NCBI RefSeq assembly: GCF_022549215.1
Contig: NZ_JAKZFC010000001.1
Location: 1,240,001 to 1,304,000 of the forward strand
Reading direction: 5' to 3'
DNA: 64,000 nt
From: Solibacillus palustris
Lineage (GTDB): Bacteria > Bacillota > Bacilli > Bacillales_A > Planococcaceae
Below the pieces are notes generated by a model. The model was not told where the DNA came from and searched no databases. It was given only the letters and a program-made list of their open reading frames with translations. Shown in pieces: positions 34,843 to 42,679 of the stretch. The position numbers were made by a program, and so were the translations under genes. Numbering within the stretch: the stretch's first letter is position 1; each line of letters starts with the position of its first letter.

Positions 34843-36477
34843 ATGGCAATTTTAATTGGAGGCGCTTGGCCGTATGCAAATGGCTCACTGCATTTAGGAC
34901 ATATTTCATCGTTATTACCAGGGGATATATTAGCAAGATATTATCGTTTGAAAGGTGAAGAAGTGTTATACGTTTCAGGAAGTGATTGTAATGGAACGCC
35001 AATTTCCATTCGAGCTAATCAAGAAAATACAACCGTTACAGCAATTGCCGATCGCTATCACCAAGAGTTTGCTGAAACGTTTCAACGCCTTGGTTTTACG
35101 TATGATTTGTATACGCGCACAGATGCAAAACATCATCATGAATCGGTACAAAAGATTTTCCTACAATTATTAAAAAATGGACACTTATATACAAAGAAAA
35201 TTGAACAAGCCTATTGCTCGATTGATCAGCAGTTTTTACCGGATCGTTTTGTAGAAGGCATTTGTCCAAATTGTGGGGCAAAAGCGCGTGGTGATCAATG
35301 TGATAATTGTTCAAAAATTTTAGACCCATTAGATTTGCATGAAAAACGCTGTAAAATATGTGGAAATGAACCAGAGATAAAAGAAACGGAACATTTTTAT
35401 TTTGCATTTAGCAAATTTCAAAAACAACTTGAAACATTTGTTGAACAAGCACATCAAGAAAAAAGATGGCGAGAAAATGCGATTCATTTAACACACCGCT
35501 ATTTACAAGAAGGGCTACCTGATCGTGCTGTTACAAGAGATTTACCAAATGGAATTGATGTACCAGTTGCTGGATTTGAAGGGAAGAAAATTTATGTTTG
35601 GATTGAAGCAGTTGCTGGCTATTATACCGCGAGTATCGAATGGGGCAAGTTGCATCAACAAGACGTATCGAAATGGTGGAATGAGCAAACTAAGGCATAT
35701 TATGTACATGGCAAGGATAATATCCCATTCCATAGTGTGATTTGGCCGGCTATTTTAATGGGAATCGAAAACAAAGGACTACCAACAAATATTGTATCCA
35801 ATGAATACTTAACGCTTGAGAAGCGAAAAATTTCTACTAGTCTAAATTGGGCAGTATGGGCACCATATATGTTAGAAAATTACCATCCCGATTCATTGCG
35901 CTATTTTTTAACAATTAATGCGCCAGAAAGTCGAGATGCAGATTTTTCATGGAGAGAATTTATTTATAGTCACAATGGCGAACTTTTAGGTGCATTCGCT
36001 AACTTTGTGAACCGCAATTTGAAATTTATTGAAAAATATTTCGCAGGTAAAGTACCTCAAGTGGCGATTAACGCTACAATGGAAAAGCTTGTTCAACAAC
36101 AATATGAGCTTGTAGGTGAATTCATTGAACAAGGAAATAGTAAACCAGCATTGGAATCCGTTTTTGAATTAATCCGGGCTTCAAATCGTTATTTTGATGA
36201 GGAAAAACCGTGGATTACGGTCAATGAACAACCTGAGAAATGCGAAAAAACACTTGCAACATGCGTTTTTGTAATCCAAAATTTAGCACAATTATTGCAA
36301 CCATTTTTACCATTTGCATGTGAGGAAATTCAACAAATGTTAAATACTTCGTTGGATTCTTGGACTGTAAAAACGACATTACCTCAAGGTATCAGCAATA
36401 TTCAGCCACTATATGAGCGTATTGATGTGAAACGAATTGATGAAGAATTATTGAAAATGCAGGAGAATGAAAGATAG
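34843..36477 (+). CDS. metS: Methionyl-tRNA synthetase
   Basis: 544 aa class I tRNA synthetase charging tRNA-Met. The HIGH motif is HLGH in [12 protein letters not shown], with a four-cysteine zinc domain ([16 protein letters not shown], later CKICG). The KMSKS loop is the variant KISTS in [11 protein letters not shown]. The anticodon domain ends without the C-terminal tRNA-binding extension. AGGAGG precedes the ATG, behind the T-box leader. It seems richer in A/T at third positions than most neighbours and than the C-terminal fragment of a second metS at 40572, which suggests it came by transfer. Confidence 0.95.
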   Translation: MAILIGGAWPYANGSLHLGHISSLLPGDILARYYRLKGEEVLYVSGSDCNGTPISIRANQENTTVTAIADRYHQEFAETFQRLGFTYDLYTRTDAKHHHESVQKIFLQLLKNGHLYTKKIEQAYCSIDQQFLPDRFVEGICPNCGAKARGDQCDNCSKILDPLDLHEKRCKICGNEPEIKETEHFYFAFSKFQKQLETFVEQAHQEKRWRENAIHLTHRYLQEGLPDRAVTRDLPNGIDVPVAGFEGKKIYVWIEAVAGYYTASIEWGKLHQQDVSKWWNEQTKAYYVHGKDNIPFHSVIWPAILMGIENKGLPTNIVSNEYLTLEKRKISTSLNWAVWAPYMLENYHPDSLRYFLTINAPESRDADFSWREFIYSHNGELLGAFANFVNRNLKFIEKYFAGKVPQVAINATMEKLVQQQYELVGEFIEQGNSKPALESVFELIRASNRYFDEEKPWITVNEQPEKCEKTLATCVFVIQNLAQLLQPFLPFACEEIQQMLNTSLDSWTVKTTLPQGISNIQPLYERIDVKRIDEELLKMQENER

Positions 36478-36996
36478 ATTATGATGAGAAGTTATCATTT
36501 TTCTCGGAATGATGATTGAATTATCTTAACGTGTTAAATATTATAAAAGAACAGAACTGAGAATGAAGTTAGCTGGGCTTTTGAAGATGGAATTAAAAAT
36601 TAAAGATAGATTTCTTGTTCAACTCCCATGAAAGAACGTAATAATCTTATATTCTCTGTGGTGAAGTGGTGATTCTTGCGCTTCATGGATGGCTAACGGG
36701 GGGCTTTACTTGAAGATCAAAGAGTTGCATATGCAACTCTTTTTTCTTATTAAACTAACGGGGCAGGTTAGTTCAATAGCGTTGTTTAACTTGTGATCAA
36801 CAATCGGGCCATATTATTGAATAACATTATTTTAAGAATGGTTACTAAACGATGCTTTGGTTTTTTTTGTTTAACTATGCTCCAGCATGTTAGTTGGACT
36901 ATATTTACTTTTGGATTTATTAAACACTAAAGGAACTTTCTTGAAATTCGTTCGTTAGCTATAATAAATATAAAGAAATGAAAGGAACGTGAACTA
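36478..36996. other. Gap after metS holding the first cassette-type repeat
   Basis: No gene was found between metS and the FtsW-like gene. The first 200 bp show only AT-rich sequence. The repeat copy R1 lies at 36693-36773, and a motif GATCAACAATCGGGCCATATT-like stretch follows near 36797. AAAGGA before GTG 36997 serves the next gene. Confidence 0.45.
36693..36773 (+). repeat. Intergenic repeat copy R1 (about 81 bp, with terminator)
   Basis: It begins CTAACGGGGGGCTTTACTTG, carries the perfect 18-bp palindrome GAGTTGCATATGCAACTC followed by TTTTTT, and ends ACTAACGGGGCAGGTTAGT, itself an ACTAAC/GTTAGT hairpin. CTAACGGGG occurs at both ends. The centre is a rho-independent terminator for the upstream transcript. 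Confidence 0.85.
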
Positions 36997-38181
36997 GTGA
37001 ACAAAAAAAGCCACTTCATGAAAAAAATTGATTGGACATTAGTTGCTATTTTATTTACCTTTTTTTGTATTAGTTTACTAGCTATTTCTTCTGCACAAAC
37101 AACTAGTTATACAGGTATCAATTTTATTCCCAGGCAAGTAATTTATTACGGGATTTTAGGATTCATCATACTTTGTGTCATGTATTTAGATATTGAACAA
37201 TATAAAAAAATTACTTGGTATTTATATGGCTTTGGTATTCTATTACTCGTCGCATTAATATTTATGCCAGAAGGAAAAGGACAAATTGGAGAAATAATCA
37301 ATGGGGCAAAAAGTTGGTATCATACCCCTTTAGGCAATATTCAACCTTCTGAATTCATGAAAACTTTTTACATATTGGCATGTGCCAAAACAATCAGTTT
37401 GCATAATGATAAACACTATTTACGCACATTAAAAACTGACTTTTATTTATTAATTAAAATTTTGGGCCTACTAGTTGTACCATTTTTACTTGTACTTGAT
37501 CAAAATGATTTAGGATCTGCACTTGTTTTCATCGCCATTACGATTGCTCTAATACTCGTTTCGGGAATTTCTTGGTTGATAATTACGCCATTATTAACTG
37601 TAGGAATAGCAGCCGGTAGTTTTATTATATGGATGGTATTTAACATGCAAGATTTTTTGAAGAATACGTTTGGCATTGAGCCATATAAATTGGGGCGTAT
37701 ATATTCGTGGTTTGATCCTTATACCTACGCTTCCAATGAAGGATTTCAACTAATTTCCTCCATGAATTCGATTGGATCTGGTGAAATATTTGGTAAAGGC
37801 TATCTAAATCGCGAAGTATATGTAGTTGAAAATCATACAGATTTCATTTTTACAGTTATTGGTGAAGAATGGGGTTTTATTGGCGCAAGCTTTGTCATTT
37901 GTATGTACTTTCTATTAATGTATCATCTAATTAAAATTGCAATAAAAATAAAGGATCCTTACAGTACATATATTTGCACAGGGATTATTGCAATGATTAC
38001 ATTTCATGTCTTTGAAAATATTGGTATGACAATACAGTTATTACCAATTACAGGTATTCCATTACCGTTTGTTAGTTATGGCGGTAGTTCATTAATGGGT
38101 AATGCACTCGCACTTGGCTTTATTTTCAGTATGCATTATCATCATCAGTCCTATTTGTTTGATATTGATGAGGATGATTAG
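36997..38181 (+). CDS. FtsW/RodA/SpoVE-family peptidoglycan glycosyltransferase
   Basis: 394 aa from GTG 36997, about 10 membrane segments. SEDS-family marks: NGAKSW, IQPSEFMK, DQNDLGSALV (the conserved Asp), NHTDFIFTVIGEEWGFIGA and LPFVSYGGSSL. SEDS proteins polymerise lipid II glycan chains with a partner class B PBP; none is encoded here. It lies in the accessory region between repeats R1 and R2, so it is probably an extra, transferred copy and not the main divisome FtsW or RodA. Confidence 0.88.
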   Translation: MNKKSHFMKKIDWTLVAILFTFFCISLLAISSAQTTSYTGINFIPRQVIYYGILGFIILCVMYLDIEQYKKITWYLYGFGILLLVALIFMPEGKGQIGEIINGAKSWYHTPLGNIQPSEFMKTFYILACAKTISLHNDKHYLRTLKTDFYLLIKILGLLVVPFLLVLDQNDLGSALVFIAITIALILVSGISWLIITPLLTVGIAAGSFIIWMVFNMQDFLKNTFGIEPYKLGRIYSWFDPYTYASNEGFQLISSMNSIGSGEIFGKGYLNREVYVVENHTDFIFTVIGEEWGFIGASFVICMYFLLMYHLIKIAIKIKDPYSTYICTGIIAMITFHVFENIGMTIQLLPITGIPLPFVSYGGSSLMGNALALGFIFSMHYHHQSYLFDIDEDD

Positions 38182-38232
38182 GTTTGATATTGCAATATGA
38201 ATGTTTAACCGTCATGGTTTGACTAAATAAAG

Positions 38233-38349
38233 ATGGAGAATAGTATTAATGAATCAAAAACAACTACAACTTCGCATATATATTCTTTCTTATGTGTAGG
38301 TTTAATATTTTTATTATTTATAATGTACGTTATAAAATATTTTATATAA
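38233..38349 (+). CDS. Possible 38-aa single-span membrane protein
   Basis: ATG 38233 opens a 38-codon frame: polar N-terminus MENSINESKTTTTSHIY, then one membrane helix SFLCVGLIFLLFIMYVIKYF. The ribosome site is weak. It sits between the FtsW-like gene and repeat R2. Coding status is uncertain; the clean hydrophobic span is the only support. Confidence 0.35.
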   Translation: MENSINESKTTTTSHIYSFLCVGLIFLLFIMYVIKYFI

Positions 38350-38375
38350 GCTGTTAAAATGTATTAAGTTCTTCA

Positions 38376-38457
38376 ACTAATGGGGGCTTTACTTGAATAA
38401 AATTGAGTTGTATATGCAGCTCTTTTTTTCTTATTGAACTATAGGGCTAGATTGTTT
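38376..38457 (+). repeat. Intergenic repeat copy R2
   Basis: ACTAATGGGGGCTTTACTTG start, GAGTTGTATATGCAGCTC hairpin with seven T, then GAACTATAGGGCTAGATTGTT. It is the most diverged right end of the four copies, but the terminator core is intact. Confidence 0.8.
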
Positions 38458-38471
38458 AAGAGAGCAGAGGG

Positions 38472-38978
38472 GTGAGAAAGCTTTTGGTTCATAAAATCGT
38501 TTATCCAGTACTGATATTCATTGTTTTCGTATTATTAGCCATTGTTATCTACTTGAATCATCGAAATGCCACAAATGACTTTTATCATTTAAGATTATCG
38601 GGAGAAAGTCCCCATTGGGAGTTAGATGGTTATCAAGTAGATCTGACTTCAGGGATTCTTAATTCGGGAAATGGTAAGCTTCGTTTTAAAACAAGAGAAA
38701 ATGATTACACTACTAATTATTTTGTCTTTGAAATGAACGCCGTTATAAACAAGAAATATATAACCCTGCAAAGTAAAGCAGTCTCAGGACCTGAAGATTT
38801 TAAAAACGAGATTGATACTGGAGCTATCGAAGGACCACCACCAATAACGAAAGACGGAAAGTCCATAACGTTTAAAGATATAGATAAAATATATGCGGTG
38901 ATTCATTGGGAAGGACAAGATGATGGAATAGCACACAAAGAAATTATAGATTTGTATGAGCTAGACAACAAAAACTAA
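38472..38978 (+). CDS. Membrane-anchored protein of unknown function
   Basis: 168 aa from GTG 38472, or 164 from TTG 38484, which is better placed behind GAGGGGTGA. A single N-terminal membrane helix (VYPVLIFIVFVLLAIVIYL) anchors an extracytoplasmic domain of about 135 aa with many beta-prone segments (ESPHWELDGYQVDL, NGKLRFKTREN) and the end AVIHWEGQDDGIAHKEIIDL. No family is recognised. Single-gene unit between R2 and R3. Confidence 0.65.
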   Translation: MRKLLVHKIVYPVLIFIVFVLLAIVIYLNHRNATNDFYHLRLSGESPHWELDGYQVDLTSGILNSGNGKLRFKTRENDYTTNYFVFEMNAVINKKYITLQSKAVSGPEDFKNEIDTGAIEGPPPITKDGKSITFKDIDKIYAVIHWEGQDDGIAHKEIIDLYELDNKN

Positions 38979-39010
38979 GCAATAATTCGCGATTGTTTAA
39001 TGAGCGTCGC

Positions 39011-39041
39011 TATTCTTATTAAACTAACGGGGCAGGTTAGT
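39011..39041 (+). repeat. Intergenic repeat copy R3 (right half only)
   Basis: TATTCTTATTAAACTAACGG followed by GGCAGGTTAGT: the right end of the repeat family with the ACTAAC/GTTAGT hairpin. The left part (CTTTACTTGAA and the palindrome) is missing and replaced by an unrelated short AGCG-T-CGCT sequence. Confidence 0.75.
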
Positions 39042-39084
39042 GGAATAAGTATATATTCAAAGATATAACAAAGGAGGGTTATTA

Positions 39085-39615
39085 ATGGAGCTTTCAAATG
39101 AAAGGTTAGTACTAAGGGAAATTATTGAAAGTGATTGGATAGATGTACATAAATATGCATCACAAGAAATAGTTTGTCAATATCAACCTTGGGGACCAAA
39201 TACCGAACAGGAATCCATTGATTTTGTAAATCAAGTAATAAGAGATTCACGGCAAGTACCGAGGAAAAGGTTTGTATTTGCAATTATATATGATGGTAAT
39301 ATGATTGGTGCTGGGGAGTTTAACATAAGAAATGTCACTAACAAAGCAGGAGAAATCGCATATATTGTGAATCCAATTTATTGGGGAAAAGGTATTGCAA
39401 CAGAAGTTGCTACTCTACTAATTGATTTTGGATTTGATATACTTAATCTTCATCGTATATATGCAACTTGCGATCCAAGAAATATTGGATCATCAAAAGT
39501 TTTGGAGAAAGTCGGAATGATAAAAGAAGGTAAAATTCGTGAAGACTTGTTAATTAAAAATGGCTGGCGAGACTCATTATTATACAGTGTTTTAGAATAT
39601 GAATGGAGAAAGTAA
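39085..39615 (+). CDS. GNAT N-acetyltransferase (RimJ/RimL-like)
   Basis: 176 aa. The N-terminus LSNERLVLREIIESDWIDV is the usual start of RimL-type GNATs. The acetyl-CoA binding region is YIVNPIYWGKGIATEVATLL, followed by NLHRIYATCDPRNIGSSKVL and EKVGMIKEGKIRED, all standard for this group. It acetylates a protein N-terminus, a small amine or an antibiotic; the substrate is unknown. AAAGGAGGG precedes the ATG. It forms a single-gene unit flanked by R3 and R4. Confidence 0.92.
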   Translation: MELSNERLVLREIIESDWIDVHKYASQEIVCQYQPWGPNTEQESIDFVNQVIRDSRQVPRKRFVFAIIYDGNMIGAGEFNIRNVTNKAGEIAYIVNPIYWGKGIATEVATLLIDFGFDILNLHRIYATCDPRNIGSSKVLEKVGMIKEGKIREDLLIKNGWRDSLLYSVLEYEWRK

Positions 39616-39632
39616 TGCAACAAACTTATTCC

Positions 39633-39713
39633 ACTAAAGTATGCTTTACTTGAAGGTCATTGAGTTGCATATGCAGCTCTTTTTTCTTATTGAACTAACG
39701 GGGCAGTTTAGTA
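39633..39713 (+). repeat. Intergenic repeat copy R4
   Basis: CACTAAAGTATGCTTTACTTG start, GAGTTGCATATGCAGCTC hairpin with six T, then GAACTAACGGGGCAGTTTAGT. It is closest to R1 and also acts as terminator of the GNAT gene. Confidence 0.85.
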
Positions 39714-39740
39714 CAAGAACTGTCAGGTATTTAATGACGT

Positions 39741-39788
39741 ATAAGCCAAAGGGTATGTAAAATACATTTGACAATTTCTTTGGCTTAT
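39741..39788. repeat. Perfect 11-bp inverted repeat
   Basis: ATAAGCCAAAG / CTTTGGCTTAT with a 26-base loop, inside which GTATGT/ACATTT could pair weakly. No T run. It lies between R4 and the truncated AlbA_2 gene; it could be the trace of a mobile-element end. Confidence 0.45.
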
Positions 39789-39858
39789 TTGGAGCCACCG
39801 TGCAATTTCAAAAAGCTTATAAACAGCCATGACGAAACAAACATATAAATATAATAAG

Positions 39859-39903
39859 AGGTAGTTTCCACAAGTGTATTTGTAATAAGGGACTGCCTTT
39901 TTT
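39859..39903 (+). terminator. Terminator or attenuator before the AlbA_2 fragment
   Basis: AGGTAGTTTCC / GGGACTGCCT stem with a 19-base loop and six T. It precedes the coding start by about 60 bases, so it may be an attenuator of that gene or the end of an upstream transcript. Confidence 0.6.
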
Positions 39904-39964
39904 GTATAAGCATTGGTATTTGCAAGGTATATAGATCGATTTTGCTGGAAAGGAGGATATTCTT

Positions 39965-40411
39965 ATGAAGAATAAAAGCGAAATCATGGAGATCATTCAG
40001 CAACTGGATCATCATATTGCAGATGATTTTGAGGCACAGGACCTAGATTTTAAACAATGGAATTTTAGTGCTGTGGAGGAAAACATCAATAAAATGATTA
40101 AATACGCTGTTTGTATGGCAAATGGCGGCGGGGGCAGCGTTGTTTTCGGCGTGGCCGACAAAATGCAGGGAATAGACAATGTTTTGATAGGGATTCCATT
40201 TGATGTAGACATAGAAGAATTACAAAAAAGGATATTTGAAAATACGGATCCTCACATAACCCCTTCATTTGATGAAATATTTTATAAAGATCATTCAATC
40301 CGGCTATTGGTTATGAACGTTTTGCCGGAAACACCGCCTTATACAACTACGAAGGGTACAGCAACCATTAGGCAAGGAAAAGAGTGTCTGCCGTACAGAA
40401 ACAATTCGTAG
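39965..40411 (+). pseudogene. Truncated AlbA_2/Schlafen-like DNA-binding protein
   Basis: 148 codons. The visible domain is AlbA_2 (divergent AAA-4 type): ESxxxEFK-like N-terminus (FEAQDLDFKQW), MIKYAVCMANGGGGSVVFGV and GTATIRQGKECLPY. Full members of this RecG-like/regulator family run to 450-550 aa, but this one stops after the domain, where LTGT...R is expected; a frameshift at about 40395 would allow a few more residues. AAAGGAGG precedes the ATG. Broken copy, probably not functional. Confidence 0.7.
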
Positions 40412-40571
40412 GGATAGTCTGATTTTATGATTAGGTAAAGGCACCCTTCTATTTATTAAAGATAATTTACAGCATGAATACCTCACTTAGTACCATTACG
40501 GAGAACCGTATCATAAGTAAGTGCGGTTTTTAAAAGAACCACCAAGAATGTTGATTTTTCAGCGTTCTTAG
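40412..40571. other. Junction region before the second metS fragment
   Basis: No gene. It ends in a hairpin-like element (AAGAATGTTGATTTTTCAGC then GTTCTT, 40552-40569) whose core matches the terminator at 15866-15909, and which lies directly against the broken end of the metS remnant. It probably marks the recombination boundary. Confidence 0.45.
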
Positions 40572-41126
40572 CCTGAAACACGAGATGCTGACTTTTCGTG
40601 GTGTGAGTTTATTTATAGTCATAACAGTGAGTTGCTCGGAGCATTTGCGAATTTTGTAAATCGTACGTTGAAATTTATCGAGAAGTCATTTGATGGCAAA
40701 GTGCCGCAAGTCGCAGTGAATGAAGGAATAAAAGCGCAAGTAGTGGAATTATATGAAAAGGTCGGACAAAAAATGGAAGCGGGTTCCAGTAAAGTGGCGC
40801 TCGATACAATTTTTGAATTTGTGCGTGCGGCCAATCGTTATTTTGATGAAGAAAAACCGTGGATTACGGTGCGTGAAGATTTAGCCGCATGTGAAAAAAC
40901 AATGACAACATGTACAATGCTTATTCAAAATTTTGCAGTGCTGTTAAAGCCGTTTTTACCTTTTGCAAGTGAAGCGATTGAAGGCATGTTGCAAGTGCGC
41001 GGAGATGCTTGGGAACCGCAAGAGACATTGGCGCAAACGATCGTAAGTGTCGTACCACTGTATGAACGAATCGATGTGAAGCAAATTGATGAGGAATTAG
41101 AAAAATTAGCTGCAAATGAAAAATAG
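40572..41126 (+). pseudogene. C-terminal third of a second methionyl-tRNA synthetase
   Basis: An open frame from CCT 40572 reads PETRDADFSWCEFIYSHNSE, then [18 protein letters not shown] through to YERIDVKQIDEELEKLAANE. It aligns over its full 184 codons with residues about 362-544 of the intact metS at 34843. There is no start codon or ribosome site; the codon before the match is TAG. Codon use is less A/T-biased at third positions than in the intact gene, by eye. It is best read as what is left of the resident metS after replacement. Confidence 0.85.
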
Positions 41127-41135
41127 GGGGGACCT

Positions 41136-41690
41136 ATGACAATCGTCTATTTTGTGCGCCATGCACATTCCGTATATACACCAGATGAATACAAACGTCC
41201 AATTTCTGAAGCGGGGCGAGTGGAAGCTATAAAGTTAGTCGAGCTCTTTGAAACAATTGATGTGCAGGCAATGTATGCGAGTAGTTACTTGCGTGCGGTG
41301 CAAACGATTGAGCCGATTGCAGAAACAAAAAATCTAAGTATTACGCAGATTGAAGCATTAAACGAACGGCTATTAAGTAATCCGCCAGTTGAAAATTTTG
41401 ACGAAGCGATTATCAAAGTGTGGGAAAACCCGCATTTTTTCTATCCAGGTGGTGAATCAAATATTGATGCACAAAATCGTGCAGTTCCAGTGTTTAGGGA
41501 ATTACTAAAACAGCATGAAAATGAAGTGATTGTCATCGGTACACACGGCAATATTTTAACGCTTATGTTACAGGCATTTGATCATCAATATGGATTCGAT
41601 TTTTGGAAGGGGTTAGCGATGCCAGATGTGATTAAGGCCGAATTTTTGCATAATCAGTTGGTGACTGTAGAAAAAGTAGTCATAACATAG
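41136..41690 (+). CDS. Histidine phosphatase family protein (phosphoglycerate mutase-like)
   Basis: 184 aa. The phosphate pocket is YFVRHAHSVYT (R8, H9), followed by MYASSYLRAVQTIEPIAE with the second Arg, an ALNERLLSN acid region, and VIGTHGNILTLML with the second His. Short form of the family, probably a small-molecule or sugar-phosphate phosphatase. GGGGGG precedes ATG 41136, 9 bases after the metS fragment, so it was presumably the next gene in the original metS operon. Confidence 0.88.
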   Translation: MTIVYFVRHAHSVYTPDEYKRPISEAGRVEAIKLVELFETIDVQAMYASSYLRAVQTIEPIAETKNLSITQIEALNERLLSNPPVENFDEAIIKVWENPHFFYPGGESNIDAQNRAVPVFRELLKQHENEVIVIGTHGNILTLMLQAFDHQYGFDFWKGLAMPDVIKAEFLHNQLVTVEKVVIT

Positions 41691-41698
41691 GGGGGGTT

Positions 41699-42375
41699 AT
41701 GGATACAAAACGTAAGCGGGTACCTTTTGAATTATGGAACATTTGGAAAATCGAAAGCTGGCTTATCGAACAAGCTCAAAATGGACGAATACTTGAAAAA
41801 TTGAGTAGCTTCAGGGCAACGTTTCGACTAGCAGAGCCACAAAATTTGGAATACCGTATGATCGTCATGCCTGAAAAAGACACCACACCTACGAATACCC
41901 AGGAACTCGAACAAGCAGGTTGGGACTATGTGACAAGTCATCAGTATTATCATATTTTTTGCTCACAGCAGGCAGATGCGACAACGGAGATTGAAAAAGA
42001 TTTAATGAAGCAGGCACAATCTTTTTCGGGCATTTTGCTGGATTTGCGTAAGAGGCTTCTGTTTAATGTTTTGATGATTGTGGCGTTTATTGGCCTAGTC
42101 ATTGCTTTATTTATGGATGTTGAGGCGATTTCCGAGTGGTTGAATGTACTGTGCCAAGCTTAGCAAACGCATTGTTTGATGAATGGGTAACGTATTATCG
42201 ATTTGAAAACGACACCGAATTGTCGCACATGGCGTTTGATCAAGTGCTTGTGGAAAAAATATATGCGGATTCTACACGCATTTTAGCAATAAAGGATAAT
42301 CGGGTGCAGTATGTCGATTATCGGGGAGAAGCAACGATTGAGACGATTTTGAATGCTTTAGAAAAGCTATTATAA
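41699..42375 (+). pseudogene. DUF2812 gene with an internal deletion
   Basis: The first part (41699-42163) reads a DUF2812 N-terminus (FELWNIWKIESWLIEQAQNG, EQAGWDYVTSHQYYHIFCSQ) and one membrane helix. The C-terminal part (ECTVPSLANALFDEWVTYYR ... IETILNAL) continues in another frame from about 42136. Compared with the intact paralogue at 42680, about 170-180 codons between the first membrane helix and VECTVPS are missing, and the junction is out of frame. One deletion event explains it. Confidence 0.85.
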
Positions 42376-42440
42376 TCAAGGCTTATCAATGAAACATAGG
42401 GGGGATTTTCCCAATCGGCTTTATTTGGGCTACCAAATAA

Positions 42441-42550
42441 TCGAAATTTATTGGATACGTGCGATTTTTCGGGTTTTATGTGCGGCTTTTGGAAAATACG
42501 TGCGATTTTTGAGGTATACGTGCGAATTTTTAAAAATACGATCGAATTCC
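42441..42550. repeat. Array of degenerate 20-bp direct repeats (first array)
   Basis: Read on the minus strand, five units of 20-21 bp follow each other: TCGATCGTATTTTTAAAAAT, TCGCACGTATACCTCAAAAA, TCGCACGTATTTTCCAAAAG, CCGCACATAAAACCCGAAAA(A) and TCGCACGTATCCAATAAATT. The spacing is constant while the unit sequence drifts. It lies between the deleted and intact DUF2812 genes. A second array with a related unit is at 51881-52003. Confidence 0.75.
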
Positions 42551-42679
42551 TAATTGTTACCGTTTTAATCAGGTGAAGTTAAAAGGCACAAAAACCCCTT
42601 ATCCAATTGGTAGTATTTACTTTTTCAGATTGAACATCATCTACCGCTATTTTACAATAATAGAAAGGAGGCTGATGTC

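Noticed and set aside
36693-39713. Classical integron attC sites
   Set aside because: The GTTAGT/ACTAAC hairpin is suggestive, but the full GTTRRRY/RYYYAAC core pair and an integrase were not found.
42441-42550. Possible CRISPR array
   Set aside because: The period is only about 20 bp, all positions drift and there are no constant repeats with unique spacers; no cas genes.
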